Assembly: GCF_019977735.1 (NCBI RefSeq)
Contig: NZ_AP025018.1
Coordinates: forward strand, 8,188,580-8,252,579
Source of the DNA: Calothrix sp. PCC 7716
Lineage (GTDB): Bacteria > Cyanobacteriota > Cyanobacteriia > Cyanobacteriales > Nostocaceae
Direction of reading: 5' to 3'
Length of the DNA stretch: 64,000 nucleotides
Below, in pieces: positions 8,589-15,809 of this stretch (its first letter is position 1; each line of letters begins with the position of its first letter). The notes under the pieces were generated by a model, which was not told where the DNA came from, made no database searches, and saw only the letters and a list, made by a program, of their open reading frames with translations. The position numbers were made by a program, and so were the translations under genes.

Positions 8589-8898
8589 CTGTCATGTTGA
8601 GCGCAGCGAAACATCTCTATCTCAACCTCAACGTCATAACAACCTGTCATGTTGAGCGCAGCGAAACATCTCTATCTCAACCTCAACGTCATAACAACCT
8701 GTCATGTTGAGCGCAGCGAAACATCTCTATCTCAACCTCAACGTCATAACAACCTGTCATGTTGAGCGCAGCGAAACATCTCTATCTCAACCTCAACGTC
8801 ATAACAACCTGTCATGTTGAGCGTAGCGAAACATCTCTATCTCAACCTCAACGTCATCACAACCTGTCATGTTGAGCGTAGCGAAACATCTAGGCAAA
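8589..8898 (+). repeat. Tandem array of 55-bp units carrying a hairpin
   Basis: Units start at 8589, 8644, 8699, 8754 and 8809, with a partial sixth from 8864; the period is exactly 55. Every unit contains ATGTT-GA-GC-GNA-GC-GA-AACAT, a hairpin with two tandem G/A mismatches and a GNA loop. The first four units have loop GCA, the last two GTA. The rest of the unit (TCTATCTCAACCTCAACGTC) is nearly invariant. No repeat-spacer organisation or cas genes, so not CRISPR. Confidence 0.95.
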
Positions 8899-8930
8899 GT
8901 GCAGAATCTTCGTATATATTGACAAGGTGT

Positions 8931-8960
8931 AAGATGCTTCACTACGTTCAGCATGACACT
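8931..8960 (-). repeat. Single copy of the GNA-loop hairpin, inverted
   Basis: Read on the minus strand it is ATGCT-GA-AC-GTA-GT-GA-AGCAT: the same hairpin as in the 55-bp array but with compensating stem changes (C/G replacing T/A, and AC/GT replacing GC/GC). It lies between the first array and the GIY-YIG gene. Confidence 0.9.
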
Positions 8961-9006
8961 TGATAGGCGCCTAATAACCATACTCAAAACATATTTTGAA
9001 AGGTAG

Positions 9007-9294
9007 CTACTCATACCAACCAGCGCTTAAGTCTTGCAACGTTGGGTTTATCGACTCAATTAAGGCAATCTTTTTTTCGCGTAACCAACCTTTTATTTGT
9101 TTTTCTCGCGCGATAGCATCTGTTACATCTGTAGTTTCTTCAAAATAAACAAGCTTGGTAATATTATATTTTTGTGTAAAACCTGGTATTAGTTTTTGCT
9201 TATGCTCGTAAACACGGCGGTTTAAATCGTTGGTTACGCCTGTATACAATGTTTTTGAGTAGTTTGTCATTATATAGACATAATAATTTTTCAT
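9007..9294 (-). CDS. GIY-YIG (URI) family nuclease
   Basis: 95 residues forming one GIY-YIG domain of the small COG2827 type. The YVYIMTN opening (about 5-11) and YTGVT (about 18-22) give the two strand motifs; NDLNRRVYEHK carries the catalytic arginine; EEKTTD-like and AREKQIKGW segments give the Glu region and the C-terminal helix. Proteins of this class cut DNA structures, and roles in repair or element mobility have been proposed. It sits between the 55-bp array (8589-8898) and the 61-bp array (9513-9857), which carry the same hairpin in opposite orientations. I infer it may act on those hairpins. Confidence 0.92.
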   Translation of the reverse strand: MKNYYVYIMTNYSKTLYTGVTNDLNRRVYEHKQKLIPGFTQKYNITKLVYFEETTDVTDAIAREKQIKGWLREKKIALIESINPTLQDLSAGWYE

Positions 9295-9418
9295 TTTGAA
9301 AATATCTTGTCTGTGTATAAGCTTGCTAATCCAGCATAATTTTAGACAAGTATTAGTGTCTTCTGTAAAAATTACTAAATAATAATCCTATTGTTAAAAT
9401 TTGTGTAAAATATTTTAA

Positions 9419-9445
9419 TGTTATGCTGAACGCAGTGAAGCATCT
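9419..9445 (+). repeat. Single GNA-loop hairpin copy
   Basis: Reads ATGCT-GA-AC-GCA-GT-GA-AGCAT. The stem pairs perfectly apart from the two tandem G/A mismatches common to all copies. It lies between the GIY-YIG gene start and the second array. Confidence 0.9.
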
Positions 9446-9512
9446 GATTGTATGAAATGTAAATTGCGTTCTGCGGGAATTTAGGAATTATTAGTTGTAT
9501 TTGTAGATTTGA

Positions 9513-9857
9513 GATACTTCACTGCGTTCAGTATGACAGTTTGGGGATTTTTGGTTGTGGTTGTAGATTTTAAGATACTTCACTGCGTTCAGTATGACAG
9601 TTTGGGGATTTCTGGTTGTGGTTGTGGATTTTGAGATACTTCACTTCGTTCAGTATGACAGTTTGGGGATTTTTGGTTGTGGTTATGGATTTTGAGATAC
9701 TTCACTTCGTTCAGTATGACAGTTTGGAGATTTTTAGTTGTGGTTATGGATTTTGAGATACTTCACTGCGTTCAGTATGACAGTTTGGGGATTTTTGGTT
9801 GTGGTTATGGATTTTGAGATACTTCACTTCGTTCAGTATGACAATTTGGGGATTTTG
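9513..9857 (-). repeat. Tandem array of 60-62-bp units carrying the same hairpin
   Basis: Six units start at 9513, 9575, 9635, 9696, 9757 and 9818. On the minus strand each contains ATACT-GA-AC-GNA-GT-GA-AGTAT, with loop GCA or GAA. The orientation is opposite to the 55-bp array, and the linker (GTTTGGGGATTTTTGGTTG on the plus strand) is unrelated to the linker there. The last unit runs into the 3' end of the acetyltransferase gene. Confidence 0.95.
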
Positions 9858-10387
9858 TATTCGAGTAGATGTAGGGTGTTTCCGCTTAGGCTTTGTTTGT
9901 CATATTCTTTTACAATTATTCCACCTAAGCGTTCGGGAATTCTGCGACTTGGGTAATTATTCTTATCAACGGGATAAATAAGGTAGTCAAAATCAAGGTT
10001 TTCGTCTGCCCATTCTTTTAGAGCGCGAATTGTTTCGATTCCGTAACAATTGCCGTGTGCGGATTTTTTTAGCCAAATTCCAAGTTCTGGATGTGAATCG
10101 GGATGTAAAGAAGGCGCCTTCGCGTTAAGATTATGAATTCCAGTACAACCTAGAAACTCTTGTGTATCTTTTTTTATAATTACGAGTTGGAGATTAGACC
10201 CCTCGGTTAAACCAATTATAGATTCATTAATAAACGATTTTGTCTCAAATATGTCGGTCGCGGGTCGAGGATTCATATAAATAGCTATTTCATTTGTAAA
10301 TTCTTCAAAAATATCCCTCTCATACTGCATAGCTATTGGTTTGAGCAAAAGTCGATTTGTAACGATTTCTATTTTTAAGAAATTCAT
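9833..10387 (-). CDS. GNAT N-acetyltransferase (RimJ/RimL-like)
   Basis: Acetyl-CoA-dependent acetyltransferase of the RimJ/RimL type. TNRLLLKPIAMQYERDIF gives the usual N terminus, ELGIWLKKSAHGNCYGIETI (about 100-120) the acetyl-CoA pocket region with AHGNCYG in place of the usual Q/RxxGxG/A, and KNNYPSRRIPERLGG the C-terminal signature of this subgroup. Start ATG at 10387 or 10393; both are plausible. The last codons and the stop lie inside the last unit of the 61-bp array, so the C-terminal residues (KIPKLSY) are repeat-derived. Substrate unknown. Confidence 0.85.
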   Translation of the reverse strand: MNFLKIEIVTNRLLLKPIAMQYERDIFEEFTNEIAIYMNPRPATDIFETKSFINESIIGLTEGSNLQLVIIKKDTQEFLGCTGIHNLNAKAPSLHPDSHPELGIWLKKSAHGNCYGIETIRALKEWADENLDFDYLIYPVDKNNYPSRRIPERLGGIIVKEYDKQSLSGNTLHLLEYKIPKLSY

Positions 10388-10513
10388 ACGCAATTTAACT
10401 TAGATACATTGTAATTATTTAAGCTTCATTGTCTTCATTGATAATACTGATAAAAATAATCAATAGTTTTTTAAACACGAGTGTACCTAGTATGACACAT
10501 AACAAAATCTCAT

Positions 10514-10546
10514 GAAAAAGTCATCCTCTCTTTAGGATGATTTTTT
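10514..10546 (+). terminator. Bidirectional intrinsic terminator
   Basis: Stem TCATCCT (10521-10527) / AGGATGA (10534-10540), loop CTCTTT, then six T; an A-run before the stem gives a U-tract in the other direction too. No gene ends here on either strand, so it may close a short untranslated RNA from the 10394-10520 stretch, where I see no coding sequence. Confidence 0.75.
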
Positions 10547-10676
10547 GAAAATTGCGTTATGATTTATTTGAAGTTTTGTTAAGATACTCCTAAGAGCAAA
10601 TTTTTAACGGAATCGAATGCTCTGGGTGTGGAGGAATAAATACTACCAGTTCACTTACACAATTGAGGATAAAACA

Positions 10677-10811
10677 ATGGACAGCTATATTTTCTTCGAT
10701 GATGCCCTCCGGATTCTTGTCAATGCTTTTTTGGCTTCTGCGATACTACTTATGGCAGCTTCTGGTATCGGTTTAGCAGTAATCGAATCTATAGAGAAAG
10801 CAAGCGACCGC
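10677..10811 (+). CDS. Small single-pass membrane protein
   Basis: 44 residues from the ATG at 10677 (MDSYIFFDDALRILVN...). One hydrophobic helix covers most of residues 12-34 (AFLASAILLMAASGIGLAV), followed by a short charged tail (ESIEKASDR). The in-frame ATG at 10617 is less likely because the segment before 10677 is not protein-like. Stop ends near 10814. No family recognised; it lies upstream of TerB-like sequences but need not be linked to them. Confidence 0.6.
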
Positions 10812-10946
10812 TAAGTAATTACAGCAGACTCAAAAAAAGGGCATTCTCATCCCCAACTTTGATTGACTCCATCTTAACAAAACTACATGAGTACAAGAGT
10901 ACGTTGACTTTTGTATCTGAATTGTTGCTTCCCTAATGTTTGTCTA

Positions 10947-11160
10947 GCTGTGGTGCTGGGAATACTCCAACGCGATGGAGTTGCCGCATTAATCAATGCA
11001 GCCACAAATACTTTACCCTACTCTCTTCAAGAAACAGTATTTGCTGTAGCTGCCGACTTGGTATTATCGGACGGTTATGTTACGGAACTTGAACAAAAGC
11101 TTTTTAGACGATTTATACCAAAGCCTAAATATATCAGACGAAATCGGCTACACGAATTGT
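10947..11160 (+). pseudogene. Truncated and frameshifted TerB copy
   Basis: The encoded GILQRDGVAALINAATNTLP and FAVAADLVLSDGYVTELEQK match the intact TerB protein just downstream (GILRHEGINGLFDVAKESLP, FAVATDLILADGVVAIEEK). The first half of the gene is missing, and near 11097 two bases are lost relative to the intact gene, so the rest (FLDDLYQSLNISDE) lies in another frame. It is a decayed tandem paralogue. Confidence 0.85.
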
Positions 11161-11349
11161 AAAAGTCATGATAATCGAGAATCGGGGTTAATAATTTACT
11201 CACACTTAACTCATAGTGTTACTTTTTACTTAATTTTGGGAATACTGAGATTACCAGAAAAAAGACATTGCACAAGTTACGACGCTTGCCAGCCATATAA
11301 CAAGTGTAATGTCATCTTGAAATATTTCCAACAAAAGGATAACACTAAA

Positions 11350-11793
11350 ATGGGTTTATTTGACAAAGTACTCGGTAATAATACGGTAAAAGAATTGATG
11401 ACTCCGGCAGAAGCTTTTGCTGCTATTACTTTGTCTGCTATTGCGTCTGATGGATATCTGTCTGAAGATGAAATGCGCGCTCTAACTTCTACGTTGTCTC
11501 GAATGAAATTATACCGCAGCTACTCAAACGATGTCATGCAACGGATGCTTGATAAGCTTTTGGGTATTTTACGTCATGAAGGAATAAACGGTTTGTTCGA
11601 TGTTGCTAAGGAGTCCTTACCTTACGACATGCGGGAGTCAGCGTTTGCCGTTGCTACCGATTTGATTTTAGCGGATGGAGTTGTTGCTATAGAAGAAAAG
11701 GAATTTTTAGACGACTTGTACCAAGCTTTGAGTTTAGACAGCGAAGTTGCAACTCAAATTGTCGAGGTCATGTTAATCAAAAATCGCGGGTAA
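11350..11793 (+). CDS. TerB-family tellurite resistance-like protein
   Basis: 147 residues of the TerB/TerB-like helical family (PF05099). The start is the ATG at 11350 (MGLFDKVLG), behind an AAAAGGA ribosome site; upstream open frame to 11077 belongs to the decayed copy. Two acidic metal-binding motifs, ASDGYLSEDE (about 38-47) and ADGVVAIEEKEF (about 116-127), are typical of the family. TerB proteins are tied to stress responses and phage defence modules, but no other ter gene is present, so the role here is open. A decayed paralogue lies directly upstream. Confidence 0.9.
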   Translation: MGLFDKVLGNNTVKELMTPAEAFAAITLSAIASDGYLSEDEMRALTSTLSRMKLYRSYSNDVMQRMLDKLLGILRHEGINGLFDVAKESLPYDMRESAFAVATDLILADGVVAIEEKEFLDDLYQALSLDSEVATQIVEVMLIKNRG

Positions 11794-11794
11794 T

Positions 11795-11870
11795 GGCAAC
11801 GGATAAGAACGGATGTAGCGGATGTGACAGATAAATCATCCGTTACATCCGTTGAATCTGCTGCCAAGAC
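11795..11870. repeat. AACGGATG repeat, inverted pair
   Basis: AACGGATGTAGCGGATG and its near-complement CATCCGTTACATCCGTT face each other about 20 bases apart. The unit AACGGATGTAACGGATG recurs at 27730-27757 and 38529-38558. The pair directly follows the TerB stop and could form a hairpin. Confidence 0.8.
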
Positions 11871-12012
11871 TTTGACAAATTAAAGTAAGAATGTTAACCT
11901 CTACACTTCCTATATTGAGTAAAAAAATATAGGATTTAAGGACTTTTATCCTTGCGTTATTCACTGACGCTGGAATATAAAAAAACGAACCTCTGAAATA
12001 AATCCAAGCAAG

Positions 12013-13368
12013 ATGTCCTGTTCTGCCACCCTCACAAAGTTAATTGAAGCGACTGGCGCCAAGCCGTTAAATGTATCGAGTACAGTATTAAATAATATAA
12101 GTATAGGTATACAAACAGACACTAGGTTAATTAAGTCTGGTGAAGTATTTGTAGCTTTACGCGGTGAAAAGTTTGATGGACATAAGTTTGTGCCTATGGC
12201 TATTGAAAAAGGCGCCATTGCAGCAATCGTTGATTTTGAGTATGAGAATCAAGGGTTGCCTGTACTCCAAGTCAAAAACACATTAACAGCGTACCAAAAT
12301 ATTGCACGTTGGTGGCGTGATAGCCTTGATATTCCAGTGATTGGTGTAACTGGTTCTGTAGGTAAAACTACTACTAAAGAGTTAATAGCTGCGGTTTTGG
12401 CGACACAAGGTAAGGTTCACAAAACACACGCGAACTTTAATAATGAAATTGGTGTACCAAAGACTTTATTAGAAGTTGGCAACTCACATGATTTTGCTGT
12501 GATTGAAATGGCAATGCGTGGAATGGGTCAAATTGCTGATTTAACGCATATTGCACGTCCGACAATTGGAGTAATAACAAATGTAGGAACCGCGCATATT
12601 GAGTTACTAGGTTCTGAAGAAGCTATTGCCTCTGCAAAATGTGAGTTATTAGCCGAAATGCCACCTGACGGTGTAGCTATTCTCAACCACGATAACCCAC
12701 TGTTGATGGAAGTTGCTGCGAAAGTCTGGCAGGGTGAAGTTATTACCTATGGGTTATCGGGTGGCGATATCCAAGGCAGCTTAATCGATAATTATACTAT
12801 CGAAGTTGCTGGAATACGATTACCTTTACCTTTAGCTGGGCGCCATAATGCGACTAACTATTTAGCTGCTTTGGCCGTAGCAAAAGTGCTTGATATCAGC
12901 TTTACGTCGTTACAATCAGGTGTAGAAGTTAACATGCCATCTGGACGTTCGCAGCAGTTTATGTTACCTAACGATGTGGTAATTTTGGATGAGACATATA
13001 ATGCGGCGCCAGAAGCAATGTTAGCAGCGTTGAATTTACTGGCAGAAACACCAGGTAGGCGCCGTATTGCAGTATTAGGCGCCATGAAAGAATTAGGAGA
13101 ACGTTCGCATCAATTACATCAGCGCGTTGGTGAAATGGTAAAAAATCTCAATTTAGACGCGCTCATGGTATTAATTGACGGACAAGATGCCGAAACAATA
13201 GTTAAGAGCGCAGAAGGAATACCATCTGAGTGCTTTACTTGTCATACAGAAATGGTGACACGCTTAAAATCATATGTACAAGCAGGTGACCGTTTATTAT
13301 TTAAAGCAGCGCATTCAGTAGGATTAGAAAAAGTAGTAAACCAATTACGCGCCGAATGTAATTGTTAA
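12013..13368 (+). CDS. murF: UDP-MurNAc-tripeptide D-alanyl-D-alanine ligase MurF
   Basis: Cytoplasmic Mur ligase that adds D-Ala-D-Ala to UDP-MurNAc-tripeptide using ATP, the last soluble step in peptidoglycan precursor synthesis. Length 451 is standard. The N-terminal substrate domain has TDTRLIKSGEVFVALRGEKF (about 35-54); the ATP loop GVTGSVGKTTT is at 111-121; HANFNNEIGVP and the GRHNATNYLAA motif mark the central and C-terminal domains; DETYNAAPEAM is the C-terminal signature. Transcribed alone. Five GGCGCC sites lie in the gene. Confidence 0.98.
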   Translation: MSCSATLTKLIEATGAKPLNVSSTVLNNISIGIQTDTRLIKSGEVFVALRGEKFDGHKFVPMAIEKGAIAAIVDFEYENQGLPVLQVKNTLTAYQNIARWWRDSLDIPVIGVTGSVGKTTTKELIAAVLATQGKVHKTHANFNNEIGVPKTLLEVGNSHDFAVIEMAMRGMGQIADLTHIARPTIGVITNVGTAHIELLGSEEAIASAKCELLAEMPPDGVAILNHDNPLLMEVAAKVWQGEVITYGLSGGDIQGSLIDNYTIEVAGIRLPLPLAGRHNATNYLAALAVAKVLDISFTSLQSGVEVNMPSGRSQQFMLPNDVVILDETYNAAPEAMLAALNLLAETPGRRRIAVLGAMKELGERSHQLHQRVGEMVKNLNLDALMVLIDGQDAETIVKSAEGIPSECFTCHTEMVTRLKSYVQAGDRLLFKAAHSVGLEKVVNQLRAECNC

Positions 13369-13375
13369 ATACCGT

Positions 13376-13432
13376 CGGGGCGGGTTAACCCACAAACTCA
13401 AATAATATTACAATTAAACTAAACCCGCCCTG
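13376..13432. repeat. GGGCGGGTTA...AACCCGCCC palindromic repeat
   Basis: Outer arms GGGCGGGTT and AACCCGCCC about 40 bases apart, right after murF. Related copies lie near 21907-21960, 37150-37200 and 42022-42075. It may act as a terminator hairpin for murF, but there is no U-tract. Confidence 0.7.
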
Positions 13433-13567
13433 ATATACCAATCCATAAAATAATTTACCACAGAGATAAGAGGGTTTAGGAGAGTTGTTGCTCCTCTCTC
13501 TGTGTACTTCTTGCTCCTATGGTAATAATATGAGCTAATAAATGTCTAGCTTTGATCTACACAACAA

Positions 13568-13921
13568 TTATTTTCTTAAAACTTCTAAAGCCTTTTTTGC
13601 TGTCTCAACTACATTTAACCATGCTGGTGAACTAATATAATCTGCATCCGAGGCACGTGTTCCCAATAATTTAAATAATATTTCCAAAGCTTCTATTACT
13701 TTCATAATACTTGTTAATTCTTGTTTATCTCTAACAAATAAGCCAATCGTTCCTTCAGAATCTTCATCAAAACCAGCATGGTCATATAAAAAGTGAATTA
13801 CGTTATCAAAGCAATCGCTTTTACCTGTGCTACAAGCTAGCCAATTTTGAGATTGATATTCAGTATCCGATAATTTTTCTATGGCTAACAGCAGTTCTTG
13901 CCGCATTTCTAGATATTTCAC
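13568..13921 (-). CDS. Hypothetical protein, SCO4402-like
   Basis: 117 residues, soluble and helical. The opening MKYLEMRQELLLAIEKLSD and the following W and FDNVIHFLYDHAGF segment resemble small immunity-like or unknown proteins of the SCO4402 group, but I am not certain of the family. It follows the HigA-like gene by only 7 bases and may be its third cistron. Function unknown. Confidence 0.6.
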   Translation of the reverse strand: MKYLEMRQELLLAIEKLSDTEYQSQNWLACSTGKSDCFDNVIHFLYDHAGFDEDSEGTIGLFVRDKQELTSIMKVIEALEILFKLLGTRASDADYISSPAWLNVVETAKKALEVLRK

Positions 13922-13928
13922 TATTAAT

Positions 13929-14282
13929 TTAGTCTATTATGGAATCTGTAGTAGAAATGCGTAACGGTTCGACTTTTTGTGTTTGTTTATCTTGCATAGG
14001 GACAAAGTGGATTTCTATCTCATATCCTGCTCCAGAAGCTATTTTACTTAAAGTATCAAGTTTTGGCATTTGTTTACCTGATTCGAGACGTGCAAGCTGT
14101 GGCTGTTTTATTCCTACTCGCACAGCAAAATCTCTTTGATTCAAACCACTTGCTTTTCTAAGAGCAATAACTCTTCGTGCAAGGTCAAATTCAGATTCCA
14201 AAGCATCATACTCAACTTTAACTTCAGGGTCTGCTAGTACTTCTGAACGAATGGAATCCCATGTTACTTTTTTATGATTCAT
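13929..14282 (-). CDS. higA: HigA-like XRE antitoxin
   Basis: DNA-binding antitoxin with a Cro/C1-type helix-turn-helix at about residues 40-90 (ALRKASGLNQRDFAVRVGIK then QPQLARLESGKQMPKLDTLS). It would neutralise the HigB nuclease encoded upstream and repress the operon. The toxin gene ends 38 bases before its start, the toxin-first order usual for HigBA. An inverted repeat at 14709-14728 at the operon start is the likely operator. The antitoxin frame is intact although the toxin frame is broken. Confidence 0.88.
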   Translation of the reverse strand: MNHKKVTWDSIRSEVLADPEVKVEYDALESEFDLARRVIALRKASGLNQRDFAVRVGIKQPQLARLESGKQMPKLDTLSKIASGAGYEIEIHFVPMQDKQTQKVEPLRISTTDSIID

Positions 14283-14320
14283 TATTGTTTACTTTATGAT
14301 TAATATTAATTTACACCGAT

Positions 14321-14693
14321 TTAAGAATTATCTTCCTGTTTAACATCTTGCTTGCTTAGGAAGTCTTTCATTCGCTCCAAAGCCAGTTTAAGCTCTTTTT
14401 TAGGAGTTTTTTGGGTTTTCTTCTGAAAACCATGAAGCAAGATAAATTGTTTCCCTGTCCAGGCAAAATAGATTACACGATAAATAATTAGTATTTTGTT
14501 CTACCCTTATTTCATAAAGTTTTTCCTCAAGTGGTTTAACATAAGGCATACCAACTGCTGTACCTTGCTCTTCTAATAGGTCAAATATACGACCAATTTT
14601 CGCCTTTACTTTTGGTTTCTGTACCTTAAACCAGTCTAGAACAGGAGAATTGTCTTCATCGATTTGGTAAAACTCAATTTTCCACTCACCCAC
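14321..14693 (-). pseudogene. higB: HigB/Gp49-like toxin, frameshifted
   Basis: RelE-superfamily mRNA interferase of the phage Gp49-like group (PF05973). The first frame gives WKIEFYQIDEDNSPVLDWF and GMPYVKPLEEKLYEIRVEQ; after NTNY, about 14493, one extra T shifts the frame. The second frame then gives the expected YRVIYFAWTGKQFILLHGF and QKKTQKTPKKELKLALERM to a stop at 14321. Together they make a full-length toxin, but as read the product ends with an unrelated tail at 14400. Start uncertain: GTG near 14693 is likely, TTG at 14729 possible. Programmed frameshifting seems unlikely since no slippery heptamer is present; recent inactivation or a sequencing error fits better. Confidence 0.85.
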
Positions 14694-14708
14694 TACAATT
14701 AACACCCA

Positions 14709-14728
14709 TGATAACGTTAATGTTATCA
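14709..14728. promoter_or_regulatory. Inverted repeat, likely HigA operator
   Basis: TGATAAC-GTTAAT-GTTATCA, a perfect 7+6+7 inverted repeat just upstream of the toxin start. Antitoxins of this family bind such palindromes to repress their own operon. Assignment is by position and symmetry only. Confidence 0.6.
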
Positions 14729-14863
14729 AAGTTTAGCATTTTATGCAGTAAATAGTCTGAAGGAGTGACAAACGAACCTTTGCAGTCAAGGCAGAAATTA
14801 TTACCCTTTGAGGATTGTGGACTTATAATGAAAAAATTGGACTAAGAGTTTAAATAAGAGACT

Positions 14864-15589
14864 ATGCTTAGTGACCCCAAAAAAATTGTGTTACCAAGCA
14901 CGAAAGAATTACCTTGTTCGGACGATACACCTGTGGATAACGAAGACCAAAATTTTTTGCCCAATGTTCTATTGTTTCTACTCAACTCAATTTGGGCATC
15001 TCGAATGGATTGGTTCTTCGGCATAGATATGGGGATTTATCATACAACAGGTGTTAGTCCGAGAGTACCTGTAGTGCCTGATGGGTTTCTGAGTTTAGGG
15101 GTTCCGCGTAAAAAAGACGGAGAATCTCGCAGAAGTTATGCGGTTTGGGAAGAAAATGAAGTAGTACCGATTTTGACATTAGAAATAGTATCTCACACTC
15201 CAGGCGCCGAATATGACCAAAAGCGTGATATCTACGCGAAACTTGGTGTGCTTTACTATGTAATTTATAACCCTCTATATTGGTATCGTGACCAACATCA
15301 ACCATTTGAAGTGTATAAACTAGTAGGCAAATCATATCAATTACAAATTGGTGAACCTTACTGGATGCCTGAAGTCGGTTTAGGTATAGGAAGATATCGA
15401 GGTATATTTGCTGGTATTCAACAAGAATTATTATGTTGGTACGACGAGCAAGGAAATCGTTATTTGACAGCAGACGAAAACGCTTTTTATCAGCAACAAC
15501 GTGCGGAACAAGAACGGCAACGTGCGGAAAAGTTAGCACAGTATCTACGTTCTATTGGTGTTGACCCTGATAATTTACCAAGTAACTAG
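14864..15589 (+). CDS. Uma2-family PD-(D/E)XK nuclease-like protein
   Basis: 241 residues of the Uma2/DUF820 family, which is greatly expanded in cyanobacteria and has a restriction-endonuclease-like fold. VVPDGFLSLG (about 64-73) carries the active-site Asp, and LTLEIVSHTP with YDQKRDIYAKLGV (about 105-130) the E-x-x plus Lys part. The C-terminal 35 residues are a charged coiled-coil-like tail (QQQRAEQERQRAEK) with a short internal repeat. Cellular role of the family is unknown; links to mobile elements have been suggested. Confidence 0.9.
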   Translation: MLSDPKKIVLPSTKELPCSDDTPVDNEDQNFLPNVLLFLLNSIWASRMDWFFGIDMGIYHTTGVSPRVPVVPDGFLSLGVPRKKDGESRRSYAVWEENEVVPILTLEIVSHTPGAEYDQKRDIYAKLGVLYYVIYNPLYWYRDQHQPFEVYKLVGKSYQLQIGEPYWMPEVGLGIGRYRGIFAGIQQELLCWYDEQGNRYLTADENAFYQQQRAEQERQRAEKLAQYLRSIGVDPDNLPSN

Positions 15590-15592
15590 TAC

Positions 15593-15755
15593 TTAAATGG
15601 TACAAATTATATCTATGTAGAGACAAGGGTTTAATCGCGTCTTTACGATGTTTTGTAAGATGGCGGAAATTATTCTTTGTGTCCTTTGTGTCTTTGTGGT
15701 TAAAAAATATATTGACTGCACAGGCTTTCCGGCCTGTGCTACAATTACAACCTGT
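15593..15755. repeat. Cluster of small dispersed repeats
   Basis: Three repeat types lie side by side: the GTAGAGAC...CGTCTTTAC family (15618-15647), the CTTTGTGTCCTTTGTGTC family (15676-15710) and a GCACAGGC / GCCTGTGC hairpin (15719-15740). No coding sequence. Confidence 0.65.
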
Positions 15756-15783
15756 AAAAAAAGGGCACGACATCATCGTGCCC
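15756..15783 (-). terminator. Intrinsic terminator of clpC
   Basis: On the minus strand, stem GGGCACGA / TCGTGCCC around a 5-base loop is followed by a run of seven T. It lies 27 bases past the clpC stop codon. Confidence 0.9.
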
Positions 15784-15809
15784 TTGTGTATTTAAGTTGA
15801 AGTTACAAT

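Noticed and set aside
8589-9857. CRISPR arrays
   Set aside because: The whole 55- or 61-bp unit is repeated with hardly any variable spacer, unit lengths slip by one or two bases, and no cas genes are present.
9738-9981. Small plus-strand proteins of 60-72 residues
   Set aside because: They are translations of the 61-bp array and run antisense to the acetyltransferase end.
14400-14693. Programmed frameshift in the HigB gene
   Set aside because: No slippery heptamer or downstream structure at 14485-14500; a plain one-base insertion explains it better.
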